A stretch of DNA of 64,000 nucleotides from Bacteroidota bacterium (GCA_023424015.1 JAFAEM010000017.1:62001-126000), one strand, 5' to 3'; numbered from the stretch's first letter, positions 24,574-32,779 are shown. Program-made: numbers and translations. Notes: generated from the letters alone by a model not told the origin.

Positions 24574-25151
24574 CTTTATAAATATACCACGGTAAACCAC
24601 GATTTATTTCGTGGATTTACTCAACCATGAAATTTTAAATCTAAAAACAGCTTAAGTATAGGTAAGCTTTTGATTGGCCGAACTGTAATTACATTTTTCG
24701 GATCTAACACACTGCCGTTCGTCATTGAAATGGTTAGCTATGGATCAGACCAGTTATTGCCCCAGGAATGCCGTTACTCTCCTGGCAAAATGGTATGGGA
24801 GTCTGCCCTTCCGCTAAAGCATGAAGTAATTCCATCGAAGCATTGGATCAAATGCTTTGAATTTATACCGGAGCATGAATAAAAAAGTTTCAAACACCAG
24901 TAAAATACCGGGCAATGAACTTTGATGAGTGAAGCAGCGTTATCGGCCCCCGGGGTCTCTTTATTCCGATGGTCCACCGGTGTGGTAGAGTATTTTTTAC
25001 CATTCGTAATGGAAATCGTCCACGAAACAAAATTTTGTACTTAGTTAACAAGATGTACAGATAGTTTTATAGCTGATAAACGTTCTACCACCACACATGA
25101 GAAAAACAGAGAAAACAACAGGTTTATTTATAAACCGTAACCGCTGCTTTT
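24574..25151. other. Intergenic region without a recognised gene
   Basis: About 580 bases before the LytS-like gene. A TTG-started frame at 24670-24882 (70 residues) has no recognisable features and is not called. The last 130 bases are A/T-rich and should hold the promoter of the two-component pair; no exact TAnnTTTG box was found. Confidence 0.5.
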
Positions 25152-26159
25152 ATGATCAAGGATTTGGTTCTCAGAATTGTGTTTGTTCCGCTGCTGGGGA
25201 TTGGGCTTCCGCTCATTTCCCGTATCATCGACTATAACAGGTATTCTGTTTTCGAGTTAATCGCTGCTAATTTATTTTTCATTCTTACTTCTTTTTCGAT
25301 CTGGGCCGGTTGCAACTGGATACATACCAAACTAAGACCGCTTTACAGGCCTATCTCTAATCCATTTTCAAAAATCGCAGCCGTATGCCTGGTATCTGCT
25401 TTGTATGGTGCCTGCACAGGCGGACTTTCCGCGCTGGTATGGTTGAAAATAACCCGTGAGCCCTTCAACTGGCCCGGTGTTTATACTTTTATCCTGGCCT
25501 GCGTTGCCGCAGTGATCATTTTTACCCTGGTATATGAAATTCTATTCCTGAGTAAAGAACGCGAAATCGATAACAGGATCGTGGACCAGCTCGACAAAGA
25601 ACTTACCCAGGCGGAATTGCAGGTACTGACTAACGAGATGGATCCGCATTTCCTGTTCAACTCACTTACAACTTTAAACTACCTTATCCTCAACGAACCT
25701 AAACAGGCGCACCTGTTCAACAACAGGCTGGCACAGGTTTACAAATATTTCCTGATCAATAAAAACAAGGAACTGATCCCGCTCCAGGATGAGCTTGAAT
25801 TTATTGAAAGCTATTTCTATTTGCTGCAGATCCGCCACGACAATAAACTGCACCTCGATACCCACCTGGATGAGAAACTGGCGAAAGTGATGATCCCACC
25901 CTGTTCGCTACAGATACTGGTGGAAAATGCCATCAAACACAACGAATTTTCTGATAGTAACCCTTTGCATATAAAGGTTTCGCTCAATGATCATTACCTG
26001 CAGGTGAGCAATAATACCAAGCCGAAATTATACGCGGTCAACTCAACCGGCATTGGTTTAAAAAACCTGAGTTCGAGGTATAAGCTCCTTTTTCGCAAAG
26101 ACATCACCATTTCAACAACCCGTGAGAATTTCACTGTTAAACTACCGTTGATAACCTAA
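25152..26159 (+). CDS. LytS-type sensor histidine kinase
   Basis: A 335-residue inner membrane kinase. The N-terminal third has four hydrophobic segments (about residues 5-25, 35-58, 72-97, 110-135) and no periplasmic domain, so the signal is sensed in or near the membrane. A coiled stretch (EREIDNRIVDQLDKELTQAELQVL) leads to the His_kinase domain with the phosphoacceptor in NEMDPHFLFNSL, then the ATPase N-box LVENAIKHN and the G-box GIGLKNL. It lies 16 bases upstream of its LytTR partner, so both are cotranscribed. Signal and targets are unknown. Confidence 0.93.
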   Translation: MIKDLVLRIVFVPLLGIGLPLISRIIDYNRYSVFELIAANLFFILTSFSIWAGCNWIHTKLRPLYRPISNPFSKIAAVCLVSALYGACTGGLSALVWLKITREPFNWPGVYTFILACVAAVIIFTLVYEILFLSKEREIDNRIVDQLDKELTQAELQVLTNEMDPHFLFNSLTTLNYLILNEPKQAHLFNNRLAQVYKYFLINKNKELIPLQDELEFIESYFYLLQIRHDNKLHLDTHLDEKLAKVMIPPCSLQILVENAIKHNEFSDSNPLHIKVSLNDHYLQVSNNTKPKLYAVNSTGIGLKNLSSRYKLLFRKDITISTTRENFTVKLPLIT

Positions 26160-26175
26160 ACCAAACCTTTTTACC

Positions 26176-26934
26176 ATGTTAAACACTGTAATTATTGAAG
26201 ATGAAAGACCGGCATTGGAAAACCTCGTGACCACTCTTACGACGATTGCTGACGATATACAGGTGACAGCCCGGCTGACCAGTGTGCGGGAGAGTATAGA
26301 ATACCTTTCCCAACAACCAGCTGTCGATCTTATCTTCAGCGATGTTCAGTTAAATGATGGACTTTCTTTCGAGATCTTTAGCCAGGGCGATGTTCGTGTA
26401 CCCGTTATATTCATTACCGGCTATGATGAGTTTATGATGAACGCTTTTGAATACAACGGTATTGATTACCTGCTCAAACCTGTGGATAAAGATGATCTCC
26501 GTAAAGCGCTTACCAAGTACAGGATGCTGGAAAAACATTTTACCAACCACCATTCGCTCAACAGCCTGTTGAAATATGTCGGTGATCATAAGAAAAAACG
26601 CATTCTCGTAAAAAAAGGAATGGAGAATATTTCCCTGCGGCTGGATGATGTCGTATTATTCTATACCGAGAATAAGATCGTGTATGTAGTGGATCGCTGG
26701 GGTAAAAAATATCTGGCCGATAAGAACCTCGGCGAAATGGAAAACGAACTAGATGAAAATACTTTTTTCCGCGCCAACCGCCAGTACATTGTCAACATCA
26801 ACTTCATCCGCGGATTCAAAGCTTATGAAAAAGTAAAACTAATCGTTGACCTTACCCTTCCCGATCTGAATCACAGTGTCATCATCAGCCAGGAGATGGC
26901 ACCGCAGTTTAGGGAGTGGATGCATAATGCGTGA
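26176..26934 (+). CDS. LytTR-type response regulator
   Basis: A 252-residue regulator. The receiver domain (1 to about 120) shows IIEDE at the acidic pocket, the phospho-Asp in LIFSDVQLND, FITGYDE and the Lys in DYLLKPVDKDD. The LytTR DNA-binding domain (about 145-250) has ILVKKGMENISLRLDDVVLFYTEN, FFRANRQYIVNINFI and the usual late strand. It would bind paired direct repeats about 10-12 bases long in target promoters. Partner of the LytS-like kinase immediately upstream. Confidence 0.95.
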   Translation: MLNTVIIEDERPALENLVTTLTTIADDIQVTARLTSVRESIEYLSQQPAVDLIFSDVQLNDGLSFEIFSQGDVRVPVIFITGYDEFMMNAFEYNGIDYLLKPVDKDDLRKALTKYRMLEKHFTNHHSLNSLLKYVGDHKKKRILVKKGMENISLRLDDVVLFYTENKIVYVVDRWGKKYLADKNLGEMENELDENTFFRANRQYIVNINFIRGFKAYEKVKLIVDLTLPDLNHSVIISQEMAPQFREWMHNA

Positions 26935-26937
26935 GCT

Positions 26938-27035
26938 GGATGCTGGAGCAGTCGGGAGTCGATAGTCGGGAGTCGTTAGTCGTGAGTTGATCCGATACAG
27001 GATACTTGATTTCAGATACTGGATTGTTGGATAAG
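26938..27035. repeat. Mixed heptamer repeats after the LytTR gene
   Basis: AGTCGGGAGTCGATAGTCGGGAGT and AGTCGTGAGTTG units are followed by ATACAGG/ATACTTG/ATACTGG units. It combines both heptamer classes within 100 bases. Confidence 0.7.
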
Positions 27036-27062
27036 CAGGTTATTTTGTGCTCGAGGGTTCTG

Positions 27063-27099
27063 CCCCCTCTCCCTCAGGAGAGGGGGTTGGGGGTGAGGG
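27063..27099. repeat. GC-rich palindromic intergenic repeat
   Basis: CCCCCTCTCCCTCAGGAGAG followed by GGGGTTGGGGGTGAGGG. The hairpin CCCCCTCTCC/GGAGAGGGGG has 10-bp arms. The repeat ends at the base next to the TAA stop of the LuxE-like gene. Confidence 0.85.
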
Positions 27100-28131
27100 T
27101 TATATGCCGGAGGCGAGCATTAAGCTGCAACCTCTCAGGTCGCTATTATCCATCCGGCCCATCACTTCAAAACTACCATCATGGTGGAGAACACCAAGAT
27201 CGTCCGTGGCAATAAAACTGCAGGAATAAACATTGAGCAGGTCAATAATATTGAGTGCACCTCTCACGGTCCCGCGAAATCCGGTCATGGCTTCGCTGAC
27301 CATTAACGGGTCCTCTTCGTCACGGACTATTACCTTCATCCAGGGCGGGCAGTTGAATACCCCTTCACCTTTTGAATAGGCCTGCGAGAGCAGTTCCGTC
27401 ATACCATATTCAGAATGTATTGTGGGTACCTGGAAAGCGCCTTCTAATACACTGTGCACTTCCGGGCGTATCATTTCCCTCCGCCTACCCTTCATTCCTC
27501 CTGTTTCCATGATAACGGTATGATCGAATAGTCCTGCAGGAAAATGCCCCCCACAGGCTTCGGCGAAATCCAGGAGCCCAAAGGTCACTCCTATCAACAG
27601 AACTTTTTGATTAGCGTCCCTTAGAGTTTTTAAAACATCCAGCAATGCATCGAACTCATCGAGGTAAAAACCGCTCGCCGGATTGCCACTCAACCTGATC
27701 ATTTGGTTGACCATATAAACCAGCGAGGAATTCTTTCTTTCAAGATAAGATGGTAAAAGCCCGATGATACACCAGCCGGTGAGCGGACCATAAAACATTT
27801 CAAATCCCTTTGTAAAACCGGCCTCGTAGATACCGGGGTCTTTGATATAATGCCGGCTGTTTACGCTGCCAGTAGTACCACTACTTTCGAAAATGAGGGA
27901 CGTTTCAAAACTGGTTGTCTTTACCTGGTGTGACTTAAAAAACCGAATGGGTAAAAAAGGAATCTGGGTCAATGTTTTCACCCCGTCACTGCCTCCATAG
28001 AGCGCATTGACGTACTGGTGGTATACTTCGTTATGCTGGTACTGGTACCGGAATGTCTCCAGGGCCAGTTCGGAAAATCCACTTTCTGTGACGCTTAAAA
28101 CTTTATCTTTCCATTGACATTGCATACTCAT
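27100..28131 (-). CDS. LuxE/acyl-protein synthetase-like protein
   Basis: A 343-residue protein of the LuxE/PaaK-like adenylating superfamily. It keeps the nucleotide-binding motif FESSGTTGS (about residue 85), an acyl-substrate region (NQMIRLSGNPASGFYLDE), ETGGMKGRRRE, HSEYGMTELLSQAYS (matching the YGxTE motif) and a late ATDDLG. LuxE makes acyl-AMP and passes the acyl group to a Cys. No luciferase or fatty-acid reductase gene is near, so the acceptor is unknown. The first ATG (28131) and a second two codons later (28125) are both possible starts. Members are widespread in Bacteroidota with no fixed role that I know of. Confidence 0.8.
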   Translation of the reverse strand: MSMQCQWKDKVLSVTESGFSELALETFRYQYQHNEVYHQYVNALYGGSDGVKTLTQIPFLPIRFFKSHQVKTTSFETSLIFESSGTTGSVNSRHYIKDPGIYEAGFTKGFEMFYGPLTGWCIIGLLPSYLERKNSSLVYMVNQMIRLSGNPASGFYLDEFDALLDVLKTLRDANQKVLLIGVTFGLLDFAEACGGHFPAGLFDHTVIMETGGMKGRRREMIRPEVHSVLEGAFQVPTIHSEYGMTELLSQAYSKGEGVFNCPPWMKVIVRDEEDPLMVSEAMTGFRGTVRGALNIIDLLNVYSCSFIATDDLGVLHHDGSFEVMGRMDNSDLRGCSLMLASGI

Positions 28132-28150
28132 GCATTACTCTAAAAGGTGT

Positions 28151-28158
28151 TATATTTG
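28151..28158 (+). promoter_or_regulatory. Candidate TAnnTTTG promoter box
   Basis: TATATTTG, 40 bases before the ATG of the lipoprotein gene at 28198, in the 66-base divergent region with the LuxE-like gene. Confidence 0.45.
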
Positions 28159-28197
28159 TTTAGGTTTGATGCTATTGACCACTGAAAAATTCTTTTC

Positions 28198-28641
28198 ATG
28201 AAAGCGATTCCGGCAATGTTTGCGATCTCCATGGTCCTGATCCTGTTTGGATGTGGCAAAGATAAGTTTGAAACCAAGCCCAGGCTGGAAATAAAAAGCT
28301 ATAGCGAAAAACATATCTTCCCAGGACAGACTTTACTTATCCGCATTAATTATTACGATAAAGAAGGTGACCTGAACGGCGCCCCCATGTTCGGTCTCCT
28401 ACGCCGCATTAATATGTTACCGTTGCCGGGCGGTCAGGACAAACAGGACACATTTAGTCGTCCATTACCTGATTTTCCGACAAGAGATAATGGCGAGATC
28501 AGCTTTGAGCTTCCTTACGATTTTCTAAAGGAAAGTCTGGTAGAAAATGATACGATCATGTTCCGCTTCGCCGTGGAAGACCTGGCTGGCAACAAAAGCG
28601 ATACCGTCGATAGCGACCAGATAGTGATCTATCTGCCTTAA
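28198..28641 (+). CDS. Lipoprotein of unknown function
   Basis: A 147-residue lipoprotein (signal peptide with LILFGC, acylated Cys at about residue 19). The mature part reads like one immunoglobulin- or fibronectin-like beta-sandwich: FPGQTLLIRINYYDKEGDLNGAPMFG, GEISFELPYDFLKE, DTIMFRFAVEDLAGNKSDTVDSDQIVIYLP. No catalytic motif is seen. Such small proteins are common on the periplasmic or surface side in Bacteroidota. Four bases separate it from the UbiA-like gene, so they form an operon. Confidence 0.75.
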   Translation: MKAIPAMFAISMVLILFGCGKDKFETKPRLEIKSYSEKHIFPGQTLLIRINYYDKEGDLNGAPMFGLLRRINMLPLPGGQDKQDTFSRPLPDFPTRDNGEISFELPYDFLKESLVENDTIMFRFAVEDLAGNKSDTVDSDQIVIYLP

Positions 28642-28645
28642 GCTA

Positions 28646-29497
28646 ATGAGCTTCTTATTAAAAACCTTCCGTTTTTTTGTTTATAGCAACCTGTTCATTG
28701 CCTGCTGTGCGGTATTAATGGTGGCACAAACCTACCAGATAGTACTTCATGATCGCCCACCTGCTCCTTTAATCTTTTTCATTTTTTTCGCCAGTATCTG
28801 CAGTTATAGTTTTCACTGGTGGCTTACGCCTGCGGGAGGATTTGGAAACACACCCAGGGAACAATGGTTAAGCCGTAATAAGCAGGTACACCTTGTCCTT
28901 TTTTTTATCGGATTGGCCGGCGCGGCGTCAGCGGCATTTTTCCTGCTGGATCACTGGCACTGGCTCCTGCTTGCAGCTATCATCACATTTTTTTATTCTG
29001 CACCCAAGATTCCTCACCCCCTTTTCCGGTCGCTTCGTAAAGTGGCGCTCGCCAAAACCATTTTCCTGGCTTTTGTCTGGATGTATGTAACCACCTGCCT
29101 GCCCATTGAGATCAGCCAGGCGCCCTGGCATACTGATTCTTTACTTTTTGCGGGCGGAAGGTTTTTCCTGATCTACGCCATTTGCATCCTTTTTGACTAT
29201 CGCGACCGGGAGTATGACAAACAGTTGGGCATCCGCAGCCTGATCACCTGGCTCAGCTTTAAGAATATCACCCGTCTTTTTGCCGGGTCCTTATTGGTTT
29301 TTGCCGTATTGACGGTAATGCTGTTTAATTACGGTTACTCCGCCGGCATTGTCGTCATCCTGCTTATCCCCGGGCTCATCACAGCCCTGCTTTATCGGTA
29401 TGCCAGCAGAAATTTTCATGATATGTTATATTATTTCGTACTGGATGGCCTGATGGCGCTTTCTGCTGTGATGACACTGGCAATGAAATTCTGGTGA
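28646..29497 (+). CDS. UbiA-like integral membrane protein
   Basis: A 283-residue protein with about eight transmembrane segments. DYRDREYD (about residues 188-195) resembles the second aspartate-rich motif of UbiA prenyltransferases. The first motif (NDxxDxxxD) is not seen at its usual place, so it may not be a prenyltransferase, or it may be a diverged member. Bacteroidota genomes often carry one or more such orphan UbiA-like genes. The lipoprotein is translated just upstream; a shared envelope task is likely but unproven. Confidence 0.65.
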   Translation: MSFLLKTFRFFVYSNLFIACCAVLMVAQTYQIVLHDRPPAPLIFFIFFASICSYSFHWWLTPAGGFGNTPREQWLSRNKQVHLVLFFIGLAGAASAAFFLLDHWHWLLLAAIITFFYSAPKIPHPLFRSLRKVALAKTIFLAFVWMYVTTCLPIEISQAPWHTDSLLFAGGRFFLIYAICILFDYRDREYDKQLGIRSLITWLSFKNITRLFAGSLLVFAVLTVMLFNYGYSAGIVVILLIPGLITALLYRYASRNFHDMLYYFVLDGLMALSAVMTLAMKFW

Positions 29498-29645
29498 TCA
29501 TGATTACGAGAACAGCTACACAAGCCCGGTAAAGTGGGTTCGTATTAACCGGCCCCGAACATTCCGTTTTTTGTGAACAAATTATCACGTCCATTCACAT
29601 AGTTAGCACAGAAATTGATAAGTAAGGCTATAATACCGAACAGCT

Positions 29646-29921
29646 ATGCAGATACATTTCACCAAAGTAGTACACTTCACCCGCCTTATCAAAGCCGGTG
29701 GCCGCCTAAGAGAGTTTAATTTCAGGAAATTACGCCAATTAGAAGAAGATATATTTTCGGTTGACACGGTAGACGACCGTGGCAACAGGATCTTATTTTA
29801 TATGAGAAGAGATAATAATTCGAACTGGGCAATTTCGCCTCAGCCGCTTCCAACCTGGGTAACTGAGAACGAAAGTCAGCTCAATGAGCATATCCTGAAC
29901 GAACTTCAACAACATCAGTAA
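29646..29921 (+). CDS. Small conserved hypothetical protein
   Basis: A 91-residue protein starting MQIHFTKVVHFTRLIKAGGRLREFNFRK. It looks soluble, with a beta/alpha pattern and the segment FSVDTVDDRGNRILFYMRRD. It has good frame integrity and its own terminator at 29944. No family is recognised. Confidence 0.6.
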   Translation: MQIHFTKVVHFTRLIKAGGRLREFNFRKLRQLEEDIFSVDTVDDRGNRILFYMRRDNNSNWAISPQPLPTWVTENESQLNEHILNELQQHQ

Positions 29922-29943
29922 ATCATTGGACGGTTTGTAAACG

Positions 29944-29975
29944 ACAGGATGCTTTTGCGGGCATCCTGTTTTTTT
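29944..29975 (+). terminator. Intrinsic terminator
   Basis: ACAGGATGC, loop TTTTGCGG, GCATCCTGT and a T run. Stem of 9 bp, 22 bases after the stop. Confidence 0.85.
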
Positions 29976-30063
29976 ATGCCCTGACTCATCTAATAATTTG
30001 ATTTTTTTTATATGACTGGAAAATAAAATCTTTGCCCACCGGCAAGGTATTATTGAACGCAGT

Positions 30064-30852
30064 ATGGTCCAAGCTTATAATTTTTTGGCAGCCTGGCAAT
30101 TGTTTCCTGAGAAAGGGATCTATGAACACGGTGAAAGACCCAAAAGCGGCTTCTATAAGATCGAGTCGCCCGAAGGCAAAAAAGAACTGATCATAAACCA
30201 GAATTGGGTGACGCTGGAAAACCAGGCACTTACCTCCCAATACCATGTTATTGCCGATGGTTCGCTCAACCCATTTGATCAGCACGAGCTGGCCGACCAG
30301 GCACAAGTCAATTTTATCGACAGTATTAGTTTCGAAATACATTTCTACCGCAAGGGGGAAGTGGTGCTGCATATCGTGCACGATATCATGCCCAATGGCT
30401 ACCTGCGTATTATCCAGCAGGGATTCAGAGAGGATGGCACCCGTTATACCAATACCGAACAATACCACAAACAATTAAGTGTTCTTCCATATTCCGCCTC
30501 CGTTGCCGGGGCGGTGGTCAGGGCCAACGAAGAGGGTATGATCAAACACAAGGCGCTGACGGCAATGGAAGAACAAACCAATATGCAACTGCAGCAGATA
30601 CGTAAACAGATCGAGCTGCTGGCTCTGCAGGCACAGGAAATACAGAAACGAAAAGAACTTTCGATGCTTATCTATAACGCCAAGCTTACGTTTAAACCCA
30701 ATATCGGGCAGATTTATTATTTATATGAAAAAAAGGATGGTAGTCATACACTATCGCTGGTTTCGCCAAAAGAATGGGGCCCGAATGGACCATTTAAGAA
30801 GTTTATCTCGGCAGTGAAGTTGCTGGCGGATCATACCTGGGCGGAGATGTGA
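30064..30852 (+). CDS. DUF2452-domain protein
   Basis: A 262-residue soluble protein. The N-terminal half (to about residue 110) is a beta-rich domain (YNFLAAWQLFPEKGIYEHGERPKSGFYKIES, FIDSISFEIHFY), and the C-terminal half is a DUF2452 domain: SAVAGAVVRANEEG-like segment, a long helix with Gln-rich heptads (QTNMQLQQIRKQIELLALQAQEIQKRKEL) likely coiled-coil, and NAKLTFKPNIGQIYYLYEK. The DUF2452 family is of unknown function. It is followed by heptamer repeats 14 bases after the stop. Confidence 0.8.
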   Translation: MVQAYNFLAAWQLFPEKGIYEHGERPKSGFYKIESPEGKKELIINQNWVTLENQALTSQYHVIADGSLNPFDQHELADQAQVNFIDSISFEIHFYRKGEVVLHIVHDIMPNGYLRIIQQGFREDGTRYTNTEQYHKQLSVLPYSASVAGAVVRANEEGMIKHKALTAMEEQTNMQLQQIRKQIELLALQAQEIQKRKELSMLIYNAKLTFKPNIGQIYYLYEKKDGSHTLSLVSPKEWGPNGPFKKFISAVKLLADHTWAEM

Positions 30853-30865
30853 GGCGGGAGGAAAT

Positions 30866-31036
30866 GGGTACTAGATACTAGATACTTGATACTTGATACT
30901 TGATGCTTGATACTTGATGCTTGATACTTGATGCTGGTGTTTCTAGCTCCCCTCTCCTTGGGAGAGGGGCTGGGGGTGAGGCCGATACTGGATACTGGAT
31001 GCTGGATACTGGAAGCTGGATGCTGGATGCTGGATG
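30866..31036. repeat. Heptamer tandem arrays with an embedded palindromic repeat
   Basis: Two arrays of 7-bp units (ACTAGAT/ACTTGAT/GCTTGAT at 30866-30936; ACTGGAT/GCTGGAT at 30984-31036) flank a GC-rich hairpin repeat at 30947-30981. About 17 units in all. This is the densest repeat cluster in the window. Confidence 0.9.
30947..30981. repeat. GC-rich palindromic intergenic repeat
   Basis: CCCCTCTCCTTGGGAGAGGGG followed by CTGGGGGTGAGG; a near-perfect hairpin with 8-bp or longer arms. Confidence 0.85.
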
Positions 31037-31068
31037 ACCCAAGGCATTTATATAACCTGGGACATTGG

Positions 31069-31102
31069 CCCCTCTCCTTTGGAGAGGGGTTGAGGATGAG
31101 GC
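31069..31102. repeat. GC-rich palindromic intergenic repeat
   Basis: CCCCTCTCCTTTGGAGAGGGG then TTGAGGATGAGG, same orientation as the copy at 30947, 122 bases downstream of it. Confidence 0.85.
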
Positions 31103-31143
31103 TTTGATCGCGAAATGCATTAATAATTAAAGTTGTTATCAAA

Positions 31144-31557
31144 ATGGAATTGAATTTTCCCTTGAAAGTGGGTAAAAGCAGGATTGCGGGGCGGGGTGCT
31201 TTTGCCATGAAGAATATTCCTGCACGCAGGAAACTAGGTAATATGGGAGGTGAAATCATTTCGTACCGTGAAGCACAAAAAAGGGTGAAAAAACAGCCGG
31301 GTAATGTCCTTTTTATGGTCGAGTTTGACAACGATGACATCGCACTCGATGCCAGCGTCAACAGTAATGAACTTCGATATATCAATCATTCCTGCGATCC
31401 TAATACATATATGCGCAGAGCTTATCAGAAAGTTGAGTTTTATACAAGGCGGCCAATAAAAAAGGGCGAAGAACTCACCTGCGACTATGGAGAAACCCAT
31501 CATGATGGGAAACTCCCCTGCCAATGCGGTGCCGCCAACTGCAGGAAATATATTTAA
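31144..31557 (+). CDS. SET-domain protein-lysine methyltransferase-like
   Basis: A 137-residue protein that is one SET domain. The SAM-binding and catalytic motifs are intact: RIAGRGAFAMKNIPARRKLG, the pseudoknot motif ELRYINHSCDPN (about residues 76-87), GEELTCDYGE (catalytic Tyr), and a post-SET zinc-type motif CQCGAANC near the end. SET proteins methylate lysines in eukaryotes; bacterial ones are known to methylate proteins, but the substrate here is unknown. It is free-standing, behind a repeat cluster and upstream of pdxJ. Confidence 0.9.
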   Translation: MELNFPLKVGKSRIAGRGAFAMKNIPARRKLGNMGGEIISYREAQKRVKKQPGNVLFMVEFDNDDIALDASVNSNELRYINHSCDPNTYMRRAYQKVEFYTRRPIKKGEELTCDYGETHHDGKLPCQCGAANCRKYI

Positions 31558-31577
31558 TAAAAGCTTTTCCCCCCTAA

Positions 31578-31624
31578 CAACTCACGACTCACGTCTCACG
31601 ACTCACGACTCACGACTCACGACT
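31578..31624. repeat. CTCACGA heptamer array
   Basis: Six consecutive 7-bp units (CTCACGA, one CTCACGT) then CTACC. The array ends 15 bases before the pdxJ promoter box. Confidence 0.9.
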
Positions 31625-31638
31625 ACCAAACTCACTCG

Positions 31639-31646
31639 TATCTTTG
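31639..31646 (+). promoter_or_regulatory. TAnnTTTG box abutting the pdxJ start codon
   Basis: TATCTTTG, then CTTC, then ATG. Only four bases separate box and start codon, so the mRNA should be leaderless or nearly so. Confidence 0.55.
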
Positions 31647-31650
31647 CTTC

Positions 31651-32370
31651 ATGACCAAACTCTCAGTCAATATCAACAAAATTGCAACCCTGCGCAATTC
31701 AAGAGGAGGTAATAATCCCGATGTAGTAAAGTCAGCAATCGATATCCAGGCATTTGGTGCAGATGGCATCACGGTGCATCCCCGTCCCGATGAGCGACAT
31801 ATTCGGTACAGCGATGTAAGGGAACTAAAAAAGATCATTACAACCGAATTTAATATCGAAGGCAATTGTAAAGAGCAGAAATTCGTGGACCTGGTACTTG
31901 AAACCAAACCCGACCAGGTAACACTTGTGCCCGATGTCTTGGGGCAGCTCACATCCGATCATGGTTGGGATACGATCCGCAATAAAGATTATTTAAAAGA
32001 GATGATCGGTGTATTTAAAGGCGCCGGCATCAGGGTTTCGATCTTTGTTGATCCCGATGTAAAAATGGTGGAAGGAGCCGCCAGGACAGGTACTGACCGA
32101 ATCGAACTATATACGGAAGGTTATGCAAAACAATTTGCAACAGGCAACCGGGACTCAGCAATTGCGGCTTATAAAGAAGCTGCCGGCGCCGCCCGTGACC
32201 TGGGTTTGGGGCTCAACGCCGGGCATGACCTGGACCTGAACAATCTAAAATTCTTCAAAGAAAATATACCCTGGCTTGATGAAGTGAGTATTGGACATGC
32301 ATTGATCTGTGATTCCATCTATCTTGGTCTTGAAAATACGGTGCAGTTGTATAAGCGACAATTAAACTAA
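31651..32370 (+). CDS. pdxJ: Pyridoxine 5'-phosphate synthase
   Basis: A 239-residue TIM-barrel enzyme that condenses 1-deoxyxylulose 5-phosphate with 3-amino-1-hydroxyacetone phosphate to give pyridoxine 5'-phosphate in the DXP-dependent B6 pathway. Signature parts are LSVNINKIATLRNSRGG, ITVHPRPDERHI, GLNAGHDLDLNNL and VSIGHALI, with length normal for the family. It is monocistronic, faces three convergent minus-strand genes, and has a promoter box only 4 bases before the ATG. Confidence 0.97.
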   Translation: MTKLSVNINKIATLRNSRGGNNPDVVKSAIDIQAFGADGITVHPRPDERHIRYSDVRELKKIITTEFNIEGNCKEQKFVDLVLETKPDQVTLVPDVLGQLTSDHGWDTIRNKDYLKEMIGVFKGAGIRVSIFVDPDVKMVEGAARTGTDRIELYTEGYAKQFATGNRDSAIAAYKEAAGAARDLGLGLNAGHDLDLNNLKFFKENIPWLDEVSIGHALICDSIYLGLENTVQLYKRQLN

Positions 32371-32395
32371 GACAAATCCCTGCATTTTTACAGCA

Positions 32396-32779
32396 TTATT
32401 TTTGAAAGCTGGCATCTAACTTAAAAGCCTCTTTCAATAGTTTTTTTATCGGCCTGTCATCTATTTCCTCCGCTCGTTGGTAGATCTTGTAAAATATCTG
32501 CTTATTAGTGCCATGCGTGAGAAACCCATCTTCGTCCTTTAATTTATTGCCATACCAGTAGCCCAGGAGTACACCGGATTTAATACCACCTCCTGGAACA
32601 GTGGCCGGCCATACGATACAGATACCTTTATTTCCATAAAAGAATGGAACATTATAAGATATTTTCTCCCTGCAATTCTTCGGAAGCATTTCCAAAATGA
32701 TCTGTCGAAGCACATCGACGATTATTTTTTCCTCTTCGGGAAGGATAGAGTATAGCTCGGCGATTGATCTAATTTTCAC
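32396..32779 (-). CDS. DUF1801-domain protein
   Basis: A 127-residue protein of the DUF1801 (YdhG-like) family: IIVDVLRQIILEMLPKNCREKISYNVPFFYGNKGICIVW with the later KLKDEDGFLTHGTNKQ. The fold is small alpha/beta and its role is unknown. It is the last of three minus-strand genes (VOC, DUF1801, DUF1801) with 48 bases between it and the gene upstream. Confidence 0.75.
   Translation of the reverse strand: MKIRSIAELYSILPEEEKIIVDVLRQIILEMLPKNCREKISYNVPFFYGNKGICIVWPATVPGGGIKSGVLLGYWYGNKLKDEDGFLTHGTNKQIFYKIYQRAEEIDDRPIKKLLKEAFKLDASFQK

Noticed and set aside
24670..24882. 70-residue ORF before the LytS-like gene
   Set aside because: Starts with TTG, has no recognisable motif or promoter, and could be chance in an intergenic stretch.
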